From SOIL31 sp964636815 (lineage in GTDB: Bacteria; Babelota; Babeliae; Babelales; Vermiphilaceae): DNA of 64,000 nt. The notes below the pieces were generated by a model. The model was not told the DNA's origin, searched no databases, and worked only from the letters and a program-made list of their open reading frames with translations. Where the stretch lies: contig CAZWTF010000001.1 in NCBI GenBank assembly GCA_964636815.1, positions 62,001 through 126,000 of the forward strand. The letters are read 5' to 3'. The position numbers and the translations under genes are program-made. How positions within the stretch are numbered: position 1 is the stretch's first letter; each line of letters opens with the position of its first letter. This document shows positions 44,501 through 50,520 of this stretch, in pieces.

Positions 44501-45701
44501 AATGAATATCTTGTTTACCAAAGCTTTGCGCTGTAGTAATGCTTGTAGTAAATGCATGATGTTGCACTTTTTTTTCTTTAAGAAATGCAACTTTATTTTT
44601 TTTATAAAAACTGTCAGCTTGCGCGTAATTGTTATCTTTGTAATAGAGTTCAGCCAAAATATAATTAAAATCTGATATAAGAGGATCATTGCTATCAAGC
44701 GTTACACAGCTCAGTTTTTGTATAACTTTAGAAAACAGTGGGTTTTTTGCTATAGCCGTGAGTAAGTCAGCACTCTTTTTTTGAGAAGTAACAGTTCGCT
44801 TTAATTGCTCTACAATATCTTGAGGCGATAATGTATTACTTTTACAGTTTTTAATCGTTTGAATGATCTGTTTTGTATCATTTCCGCAGTTATTGATAGT
44901 TTCAATAAACTTTTTTACAACATCTTGTGGTGATAATGTACTGTCTCCATAATTGATTAGCAGTTGGCATATAGCTTCAGTTTCTGCTGTTTCCGGTGTC
45001 ATGTTCGATAGTTTTGAATAACGAAATTTGCTTTCACTCTCCGTAACAGACTGCAAATAGTATATTGATTGAATAATGTATGATACAGAAGGATTCGTTT
45101 TGCTCGTTTGATTTCTGATATCAATGAGTTGCTTTCCTTGAGAATCGGTTGCGGTTGTTGGAATGTTATTGCTTTTGAGTTTTGTAGTAAAATCAAGGAA
45201 TTCATAAGCATATAAGCATAGTTGAAATTTTATTTTTTCAAGAAATTCGGGTGCGTTAATAATTGGGTTGAGTTTATCTATGTACTGTTCAATTATCAGT
45301 GATTGTGCGGTTGTATTACCTTCAAGAGCATATTTATTAACGGTATTGTTGATTGCAGTATATCTGTTTTGAGTTTCTGGTTTTAGGATTGAAAGGTCAT
45401 TGGGTAGGCGATTTTTTATTGTATTGTATTGATTGAAAGTTTGTTGTGTTTTGTACTCATGAAGAGCTTGTTTGTCTTCTTTATTCTCATTCACTAATTT
45501 AGTGCGGTTAAGTTTAATTAAAGTACTATCTATAATTTCAGGCAGGGGTTGCATGATAGAACGGGAGTTTTTAGGCGTTTCTGCTATATCATATTTTTCA
45601 TAAAGCTTGGTGTGTACGATATTTTTTTGTTTTGTATTCATTGCCTGAAGTGAACTGCAGACGGAAAGAAAAAATATCGATTGAATTAATCTTGCTAACA
45701 T
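38550..45701 (-). CDS. Giant exported TPR/Sel1-like repeat protein (2383 residues)
   Basis: Not assigned to a named family. Signal peptide ends SLQA followed by Met. Residues about 340-1500 are helical solenoid repeats of TPR and Sel1 type (e.g. ADSFYKKNK, AALKHTKYALQYY, AGTIYLTAAQKGLCNA). The C-terminal 900 residues contain five diverged copies of a 170-240-residue module, each with a Sel1-like pair, a stretch EALSYGLIEKQFC, and ending L..xPEW (one copy YEW). An Asn-rich linker lies before the third copy. Such solenoids bind proteins; role in host interaction is inference. Confidence 0.85.
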   Translation of the reverse strand: MLARLIQSIFFLSVCSSLQAMNTKQKNIVHTKLYEKYDIAETPKNSRSIMQPLPEIIDSTLIKLNRTKLVNENKEDKQALHEYKTQQTFNQYNTIKNRLPNDLSILKPETQNRYTAINNTVNKYALEGNTTAQSLIIEQYIDKLNPIINAPEFLEKIKFQLCLYAYEFLDFTTKLKSNNIPTTATDSQGKQLIDIRNQTSKTNPSVSYIIQSIYYLQSVTESESKFRYSKLSNMTPETAETEAICQLLINYGDSTLSPQDVVKKFIETINNCGNDTKQIIQTIKNCKSNTLSPQDIVEQLKRTVTSQKKSADLLTAIAKNPLFSKVIQKLSCVTLDSNDPLISDFNYILAELYYKDNNYAQADSFYKKNKVAFLKEKKVQHHAFTTSITTAQSFGKQDIHYLSSLVGNIYNQLKKIDTTNPVLSYKVGLLIHALINNNPKMDISEKTNMLSDALRHLEYAQKDGNLNATEQQKVVTTCIELHTLLSTIYTNKNNHVAALKHTKYALQYYSHNPTNTQNHAIANILDNAEKNNPELYKQHAQLIKNIIIFINNEHDVSDIKKNYTLLSELVSSGLCAELLPYCEQAYEKNKNANNDIICFMALSHQQTGDVHNACKYINILPQPLSHQELLFKAQIYITAQQKLSDTDLETILKSFIVNKKTFFKDQETILYLIASHNDFFIQTKNHDFVIKLITKLNNQQNPHILPLLAETSILLALYVTKSLDDIQSPDSQEWQKKLISCPQFYTNLGAPSRYNGETNITAGALCMQNTLIPNYEKTISYFVAAIDSNELLPEIVEKTKKTVAALYNEWAMATTDDHSARIALFDKALQYDNHSDLLFKKAMTILNHSDDQDLVNNALQLLENIPQESSVFGLSRIALVQAYCNHSNDLTRIPMLQKLIPLNINKAITYLQHQINNEELLKTFVYICIQNADAINNWDEKNIHLRKALEHINILIDNNPTNIDYISHRMELHAKLEQFDKAIKDIDLILNAQDVSTLRNITKEKLLLQKIEFLLPENLNNMPYNQIMACFEQLKSYNKNNIIRFGTCTHIHKHTQYILDKIIFTDEAIEWCCFVANACIAADNAKQPSELSVEQERALASYLLSAAQTGNLNAQLVVLPYCNAITYVSTSNVTDILRYSRQALLNTNSINKRANTLLLIDALQLYTKTGVALAYYVLCDYYKGHPQELEKIMLFFNEAKSQEHPEKDASDLIQDICASCKDTLLPYAARHINSQNPTNKPTPNAKSKIALIDAIATFTLGAMYQHNDDLLDAGTIYLTAAQKGLCNAYPQYLVPIQLFLGSAYYKLALMDEKTTGTIDYKLLRQSSHAGYLPAVYKLANIYIDQHKNSNQNILVNTSDFMPFLAKDLDYLPSRELFEKCQKILESENKNNSITYTTNPTNLCTLLSNQTEITNDQIIGYALNTIDLIMQSPHATALVKHPNYTENNKIFKAAIENLNKKNKYKDAIILLEQASKKNLPNACILLTLIYLQNSINSEDHRKIEIMLDKALSCGLVKNNTTKLFHNKLFLNILISTITTLTTDEHPEKMRRHLLSIINNTLTNNEIDMEAFYALFKESIGIDLLSLPEWTGKNEIKSETPRIISEARKIIVKDINDTEVPADVLKSFTASQQGDKITAAKEMYFAATTKKMPSAFMLLSWNYLLGISVTKDYDIAEEYLQEALTYGLIEKQFCSDNFLYTLYSCMSNLISNERLPYIVKKSLLQIIKQNLTDHGVDITAFCTVVKESTNIDLLSIYEWTAHNNNNNNNRPNNKVISLEKELPKPSSVVLEKKSVCTEKELQSLLYKSIANKDCTIDEFRTEMLNQAKTIKLTEIVPQKNITEVKKQLIKDLNNNNVSEDFQKALTAVAQKNASEGIRLLELAAENHDPCACITIAINYLLGKVVTRKSLFLSMCSLQEALSYGLIEQQFCNSLFLNKLCNFIQHVVSVSYTPDEIKFKKQLLLHIKAGLIKHKISLEDFYDIISNEVNIQLHTYPEWIEAEKDSQFTENELKSFLNESIEKKDFTIDEFKTEMLNQAKTVNQAEIVQQKNITELKKQLIKDLTNSTVSEDFKKAFTAIIQKDSIKSVMFLELASNNGDPCADITIATNHLLEKEKTKNSLLISIAFLKKSLDKGLIKEQFCNCLFFNKLCKFIQNVVSVPYMPDEIKFKKQALWLIKEILLEHDINLMDFYDLISHEVKIQLQTYPEWRDAEKDSVLTEEELRSSLNESFIGQAINTFLKNPDHKESPDFLKATEEMNNNNAKGNLDLLKKLAEKDKHPQAFLTLSIEYLRGLLLRKNIQLSEKNLKNALEYGVSEKQFSNYGFLKALCNYIHIITQYSKTIQQKFLSIIKKTMKEKDIDIKLFESIFKDAHKIDLSTIPEWKI

Positions 45702-45865
45702 GAAAAACCTTTTAATGACTGCTATTTTTGTCTAAAATTGAACATTGAAATTTTTTTTGTCTTGTAATTGGTTAGTGTATCTGATGTTGTTCCAGTAGTC
45801 AAAAAGGCTTATTTGGGGTATGCTTTTTATGATAAATTTTATGTTTGAATGTATAAGGGATACTC

Positions 45866-47101
45866 ATGATTGACCTTACGCTTTTGCGTGAAAATCCTGA
45901 ACATGTTAGAGCCGCGCTTGCAAAAAAAGATCCACATTATGATGTGGTAAAGCTTATAACATTAGATAAAGAGTTACGAGTTATTAAAAGTGAAGTTGAG
46001 CAGTTACGCTGCGCTAAGAATGAATTAGCAAAGCAGGGCAAATCGGGCATAACGCCAGAATTGCGTGAACAGTCGATTGCATTAAATAATCAGTTAAAAG
46101 AAAAAGAACAACTATTAGAAACATTGCAGCATACATTTAAAGAACAGTATCTTGCATGTCCAAACTTGTTGCTTGATGAAGTGCCTGCGGGTAATAAAGA
46201 AGAAAATGTTGTGGTGAGTATGTTTGGAGAAAAACCAACATTTTCATTTACCCCACAAAACCATCTTGATCTTGGTGAAAAACTTGGATGGATTGATTTT
46301 GAAACAGCAGCAAAAGTTGGTGGGGCAAGCCTTGCTTTGTATAAAAGTGAAGGCGTGTCTCTTCTGTTTTCTTTAGCAATGTTTATGTTGAAGCATAATC
46401 GTAAGCATGGATTTAATTTTGTATTACCTTCACTGTTTGTGAATGAAAAATCATTAGAAACAACGGGTAATTTTCCAAAATTTAGAGATCAAGTGTTTGC
46501 AGTGCCGTCTGATGATCTTTTTTTAACTCCAACATCAGAAGTTAATTTAACCAATATGTATCGTGATCACATTTTTGCTGCTTCAGACTTACCATTGCGT
46601 ATGACATCTTTCACCAGCTGTTTTAGACGTGAGGGTGGTGCGTATGGTTCAAGTGAACGTGGTTTGATTCGTATGCGTCAGTTTGAAAAAGTAGAAATTG
46701 TATCGATGTGTGAACCGGAAAAGTCTGAGCAAGAACATCAACGTATGCTTGCGTGTGCTGAAGGTATTTTACAAGCACTTGGCTTACATTATCGTGTGAT
46801 GTTATTGGCTGGTCAAGATGCATCATGGGCATCGGCTAAAACATATGATCTTGAAGTATGGTGTCCAGGCCAAGGCGAATATAAAGAGGTTTCATCTGTC
46901 AGTAATTGTACTGATTTTCAGGCACGTCGCGGCATGATTCGGTTTAAAGAGAAGATGGATAGCAAAACACAGTTGGTGCATACATTGAATGGTTCATCTT
47001 TGGCATTACCACGATTAATGGTAGCCTTGATGGAAACATATCAACAAGAAGATGGAAGCATTAAAATTCCAGAAATATTAAAAAAAGACGGCTTATTTTA
47101 A
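45866..47101 (+). CDS. serS: Seryl-tRNA synthetase
   Basis: Charges tRNASer. 411 residues. N-terminal coiled-coil arm (residues about 25-95), class II core with motif 2 FRREGGAYGSSERGLIRMRQFEKVE and motif 3 NGSSLALPRLMVALMETYQ. Motif 3 usually reads NGSGLAVGRTLVAILEN; the Gly-Arg pair is PR here, an altered but still Arg-containing motif. The Ser-binding loop and TSE motif (TPTSEVNL) are present. Confidence 0.95.
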   Translation: MIDLTLLRENPEHVRAALAKKDPHYDVVKLITLDKELRVIKSEVEQLRCAKNELAKQGKSGITPELREQSIALNNQLKEKEQLLETLQHTFKEQYLACPNLLLDEVPAGNKEENVVVSMFGEKPTFSFTPQNHLDLGEKLGWIDFETAAKVGGASLALYKSEGVSLLFSLAMFMLKHNRKHGFNFVLPSLFVNEKSLETTGNFPKFRDQVFAVPSDDLFLTPTSEVNLTNMYRDHIFAASDLPLRMTSFTSCFRREGGAYGSSERGLIRMRQFEKVEIVSMCEPEKSEQEHQRMLACAEGILQALGLHYRVMLLAGQDASWASAKTYDLEVWCPGQGEYKEVSSVSNCTDFQARRGMIRFKEKMDSKTQLVHTLNGSSLALPRLMVALMETYQQEDGSIKIPEILKKDGLF

Positions 47102-47108
47102 CGGATAA

Positions 47109-48005
47109 GTGAGTATCGTGAAAAAAAAGAGTTTAGTCGCGCCAGAAATTGTAAGTAAGATAAAGCAGCTCGAAATTTTTACTCGTCGCCTATTAAATGG
47201 AACATTAGTAGGCGATAGCCGTTCTGCAATTAAAGGCACCGGTTTTGAATTTGATCAAATTCGTGAATATGCTTTTGGTGATGATATCCGATTTATTGAT
47301 TGGAAGGCATCGGCGCGTAATGATAAACTTCTGGTTAAACAGTATATTGAAGAACGCAGCAGAACAATTTTTTTAGCAGTTGATGTTTCACAATCATCTC
47401 TTTTTGGTTCTGGAAAACAGAATAAAAACAGTCGTATTGTAGAACTTGCAAGTGTGCTTGCTTTGGTAGCTCAACATGGTAAAGATCATGTTGGGCTATT
47501 GATGTTTTCGGATGCTGTTGAAGCGTACATTCCACCGGGCAGTAGTTTGCATCATATTCATCATATTATGGAAACAATGCTCAGTTTTCAGCCAAAACAA
47601 TCAACTACAGATATATCAAAGGCGTTACAACATCTTCTTTCTGTTAAAAAAAGTGATGCGATTGTATTTCTTATTTCCGATTTTATTGATGATACATTAG
47701 ACACGTATCTTGCGCAGGCAGCACGTAAATATGATTTAATTGCAGTGCGCTGTTTGGATGCAAATGAAAAACTGATTCCAGCTGTTGGGTTTATTACCGT
47801 AGAAGATTTGGAAACAGGAGAGTTGGTTGAACTGGATTTGCGCAATAGTCGTAATAATGAAGTGAGAAGATTTTTAACAGCGCGCGTTGATACGCAGAAT
47901 AAACTGTTACGTCGGTGCGGCGTTGATCTTTTTGAAGTGTCGCCGGAAAGAACAGATTATTTATGTGAAATGATTAATTTCTTTAGACGACGAATGCAGT
48001 ATTAA
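47109..48005 (+). CDS. DUF58 domain protein
   Basis: 298 residues. Begins with the DUF58 segment (GDSRSAIKGTGFEFDQIREYAFGDDIRFIDWKASAR) and continues as a vWA-like domain with DVSQSS metal-site pattern and LMFSDAVEAYIPPGSS. Homologues work with MoxR AAA ATPases in chaperone-like systems and are often in Bat/aerotolerance clusters. GTG start uncertain: 47109 or 47118. Confidence 0.88.
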   Translation: MSIVKKKSLVAPEIVSKIKQLEIFTRRLLNGTLVGDSRSAIKGTGFEFDQIREYAFGDDIRFIDWKASARNDKLLVKQYIEERSRTIFLAVDVSQSSLFGSGKQNKNSRIVELASVLALVAQHGKDHVGLLMFSDAVEAYIPPGSSLHHIHHIMETMLSFQPKQSTTDISKALQHLLSVKKSDAIVFLISDFIDDTLDTYLAQAARKYDLIAVRCLDANEKLIPAVGFITVEDLETGELVELDLRNSRNNEVRRFLTARVDTQNKLLRRCGVDLFEVSPERTDYLCEMINFFRRRMQY

Positions 48006-48021
48006 AAAAAATATAGGTTGT

Positions 48022-48537
48022 ATGAAGTTAAATGAAAAAACTGGTTTATATGAAAATTATGGCTTGTGGCATGTACCATTTTGGCAAACGGAAAAGTTCC
48101 AATTAGGGATAAAAATTGCTGCAGCTGTATTATTGTTTTTATGTGTTGCATATGTTGTCAGAAAATATGTGCAATATCGCAGAAGAAAAAGATTGCCGTT
48201 ATGGGATCAGGCGCTTGCAGATTTGAATCAATTAAAACAGGAACATAAAGTTGACGTGCTGTATGGCAAAGAATTTTATGTGACGGTTTCTGCATTATTA
48301 AAAAAATATTTTTATGATCGCTTTGGCTATGATGTAATAGGCAAAACTGATGATGAAATGATTCAGTATTTGCAGGAGCATTACCCTGATACGCAGAGTA
48401 TTGAAGATATCAAGGCGTTATTGCAGGGTAGTGTGATTATTAAGTTTGCCAATGTTCAAGCGGCTCAAGAGCAGATTGATCATGATTATGTTCGATCTAT
48501 TGCTATTATTACACGGACTATCCCAGAAAAACAATAA
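48022..48537 (+). CDS. DUF4381-like membrane protein
   Basis: 171 residues with one membrane helix near residues 30-46 (KIAAAVLLFLCVAYVV), then a basic stretch and a helical cytosolic domain (LLKKYFYDRFGYDVIGKTDDEM). Resembles the DUF4381 proteins that follow DUF58 genes in MoxR/Bat clusters. Seventeen bases after the DUF58 gene. No MoxR ATPase gene is in the window. Confidence 0.75.
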   Translation: MKLNEKTGLYENYGLWHVPFWQTEKFQLGIKIAAAVLLFLCVAYVVRKYVQYRRRKRLPLWDQALADLNQLKQEHKVDVLYGKEFYVTVSALLKKYFYDRFGYDVIGKTDDEMIQYLQEHYPDTQSIEDIKALLQGSVIIKFANVQAAQEQIDHDYVRSIAIITRTIPEKQ

Positions 48538-48560
48538 CAATTTGTTGATGAAAAAAAGTA

Positions 48561-48590
48561 AAAAGGGGCCTTTTGAGGCCCTTTTCTTTT
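48561..48590 (+). terminator. Intrinsic terminator after the DUF58/DUF4381 pair
   Basis: AAAAGGGGCC at 48561-48570 pairs with GGCCCTTTT at 48577-48585 across a 6-nt loop, followed by more T. Confidence 0.85.
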
Positions 48591-48665
48591 GATCAAAATT
48601 CAAATATTTGGTAGGATTCAACAGTATATGAGTTCAAAATTTCACTAAACAGTAAGGGTTCTTGT

Positions 48666-49667
48666 ATGAACGTACGCAGCGGTATATTATCTGGATTGTT
48701 GATTACATCATCTTTTGTTTCAGTCGCAGGTAATCATGGGTTTTATTACAGCGAATTGAAAGCGTTTAAAAAAGATCCGGCTACTAAAGAGATGTTTGAT
48801 AAAGATGCGCATTCTGGATTGGCTAGCATTCAATGTGATATAATTACTCATAAAAATCTAACTTTTTTTCAAAGATTTGTAAGATCTTTTTTCTTTATGT
48901 TTGATGTGATTGTTGCTACACCAGAAACATTACCAACATTGCATCAATATGTTGATGGTCTTTGCAAAAAGGCACAAATTGAAACCCCCACTATTTTTGT
49001 GACACGCAAAAAATGGTTATTTAATGCAGCTGCTCAAAAGTTATTGATGAGTTCGGGTGCAATTATTATTGGACAAAAATTAATGCATGATGTTTCTGAT
49101 GATGCTTTGGAAGCGATAGTTGCACATGAGATTGGTCATATTAAATATAATCATGTTAATAAAAATATGGCTTTGAAGATAGCTAGAGATATTTTGTCTA
49201 CCAAGCTGTGTACATTATTGGGACTGAATGGATTAATACTAGCTTCTTCTCAAGCAGAACTTCAGTCAAAAATAAAATCTAATGTAAGGAAACAAATATT
49301 ATTAGATATAAGTTTATACCTTGCGCTTTGGTGGATAATGGATAAGCGTTTTGAAAAAGAAGCAGATGCATTTGCATGTGATAATGGCAAAAGCAAAGGT
49401 CTTATTGAGTTCTTTGAGTTGACGTTAGAAAAAGAACAATTACGGGAAGAAGAGTTTGTAGCGGTTTATGAATTGTTACAGCAGAACGCAGCAGAACTTT
49501 CTTTATGGAGTAATGCAACTCTTAGATTGTGTTATTATTTGGCAAAAGGTGGTCATCTTTGTGGTAAAGCTTTTGAATATATATATCATAATACCCCATT
49601 AGGTGCGCATCCAAGCTCTGAAGAGCGTATTGCAGCTGCACAGAAATATTTGCAACAAGAAGCGTAA
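48666..49667 (+). CDS. Exported M48-family metalloprotease
   Basis: Zinc protease. 333 residues. Signal-like N-terminus (residues 1-22). Zinc site HEIGH at residues 154-158 with the third ligand in KEADAFACD near residue 233. A hydrophobic stretch at about 195-205 may anchor it. Related to the Oma1/YggG/HtpX-type M48 proteases. Target unknown. Confidence 0.9.
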   Translation: MNVRSGILSGLLITSSFVSVAGNHGFYYSELKAFKKDPATKEMFDKDAHSGLASIQCDIITHKNLTFFQRFVRSFFFMFDVIVATPETLPTLHQYVDGLCKKAQIETPTIFVTRKKWLFNAAAQKLLMSSGAIIIGQKLMHDVSDDALEAIVAHEIGHIKYNHVNKNMALKIARDILSTKLCTLLGLNGLILASSQAELQSKIKSNVRKQILLDISLYLALWWIMDKRFEKEADAFACDNGKSKGLIEFFELTLEKEQLREEEFVAVYELLQQNAAELSLWSNATLRLCYYLAKGGHLCGKAFEYIYHNTPLGAHPSSEERIAAAQKYLQQEA

Positions 49668-49695
49668 TATTGTTTTTTGGTTGAGATAAAGAATA

Positions 49696-49727
49696 ACCCC
49701 GCTGAGAAATTGGCGGGGTGTTTTGTT
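49696..49727 (+). terminator. Intrinsic terminator after the M48 protease
   Basis: CCCCGC at 49697-49702 pairs with GCGGGG at 49713-49718, then a T-rich tail. Confidence 0.8.
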
Positions 49728-49870
49728 TAAGAGAAGAGTGAAGAAAAGATAAATCCCCAGTTTAACGCCGGGGACTCTACTGCTTATGCAGTAAATTCTT
49801 TTGCAAAGTGGTCTCGTGACTTAACCCCAACTTTCGCTGCGCTACAGTCGGGGGACCCCTAAAAAGAACC

Positions 49871-49903
49871 CCTCCGGTGGCCTTCGAAGCCTTGGCGAAG
49901 GAG
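49871..49903. repeat. REP-like palindrome within the left arm
   Basis: CCTCC...GGAGG enclosing CCTTCG...CGAAGG. Belongs to the CTTCG-type REP set in this window; 14 bases are identical to a site in the coding sequence at 59162-59175. Confidence 0.6.
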
Positions 49904-50045
49904 GCTGCACTCGCACACAAACAGTTCCTTTTGATCCCTACGAGTTATAGGCTTCGGTCCCCATCAGTTGATGGGGATGTGATCCATATCGCTCAGAAGC
50001 GCTAGAATCACCCCGATAACTCGCACATGTACTCATTTTAATTAA

Positions 50046-50078
50046 CGTTCGCTCATTTCGACAAGCTCAATGCGAACG
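50046..50078. repeat. REP-like palindrome CGTTCGC...GCGAACG
   Basis: Hairpin with 7-bp outer stem and CATT/AATG inner match, enclosing TCGACAAGCTC. The core resembles the window-end repeat TCGTCCTGAGCCTGTCGAAG in the opposite sense. Confidence 0.6.
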
Positions 50079-50096
50079 GAAGAAAAAATTCCAATC

Positions 50097-50167
50097 GCGC
50101 TCGTCCTGAACTTGCTGTGTCCTCCGAAGCTTTATGCGAAGGAGGATTGATGGGTATCTTCGAGCGC
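50097..50167. repeat. 71-nt palindromic repeat, copy 1
   Basis: Outer stem GCGCTCG/CGAGCGC and inner stem CCTCC/GGAGG. Matches 50432-50502 in inverted orientation at 69 of 71 positions, so the two copies are recent or kept alike by conversion. Confidence 0.85.
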
Positions 50168-50355
50168 AAATAATGTAAGTACATGGAGAGCTTTTAGTGA
50201 GTCTCTAGCGCTTCTGAGCGATATGGGGCTCAGTCGCCATCAAATCGTCGCGGGATCAGGAGCAGATTTGATCAGCGACCTTGCTTTAAGCTCGATAAGG
50301 AATCCAAGGGAACTATTGGTGCACGAGTGCAGAGGGGTTGCAAAACCCCTTTGCG

Positions 50356-50385
50356 AAAAAAAACACCGTAGTGGAAACTACGGTG
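50356..50385 (-). terminator. Intrinsic terminator downstream of the DNA ligase gene
   Basis: On the minus strand CACCGTAG pairs with CTACGGTG across a 6-nt loop and is followed by eight T. It is 136 nt after the ligase stop and lies in the right arm of the long inverted repeat. Confidence 0.75.
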
Positions 50386-50431
50386 TAGGTCTCCGGCGTT
50401 AAGCTGGAGATTAATTCTTTTTTAGAAAAGA

Positions 50432-50502
50432 GCGCTCGAAGATATCCTTCAATCCTCCTTCGCATAAAGCTTCGGAGGACACAGCAAGTTCAGGACGAGC
50501 GC
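50432..50502. repeat. 71-nt palindromic repeat, copy 2 (inverted)
   Basis: Inverted copy of the element at 50097-50167 with two differences. It lies 18 nt from the end of the DNA ligase gene. Confidence 0.85.
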
Positions 50503-50520
50503 ACAAGATACAAAAATGCA

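Larger units (their letters stand above)
49752..50412. repeat. Inverted pair of a roughly 250-nt structured noncoding element
   Basis: Left arm 49752 to about 50030 and right arm about 50190-50412 are homologous in opposite orientation. Matched blocks are: ends 49752-49780 and 50385-50412 (about 25 of 29 positions); next, a hairpin in each (49778-49793 and 50364-50385) with different base pairs; then 49905-49944 with 50291-50332; then a perfect 22-base match (49985-50006 with 50204-50225). Hairpins that keep pairing while changing sequence suggest a selected RNA or DNA structure. Left arm has an extra insertion of about 85 nt including a REP palindrome. Confidence 0.75.
49668..50520. other. 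Gene-free region holding a long imperfect inverted repeat
   Basis: 853 bases without an ORF over 60 codons. It holds the M48 terminator, two arms of a long imperfect inverted repeat (49752 to about 50030 and about 50190 to 50412), a centre with two REP-like palindromes, and a second copy of one REP element next to the ligase gene. Details are in the separate entries and findings. Confidence 0.8.

Noticed and set aside
49668..50520. CRISPR array
   Set aside because: The repeats are inverted and differ in length and spacing, not direct repeats with regular spacers. No cas gene is near.
49668..50520. Insertion sequence with transposase
   Set aside because: No open frame over 60 codons and no recognisable transposase fragment. 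End hairpins only resemble IS200/IS605 ends, so I do not call a mobile element.
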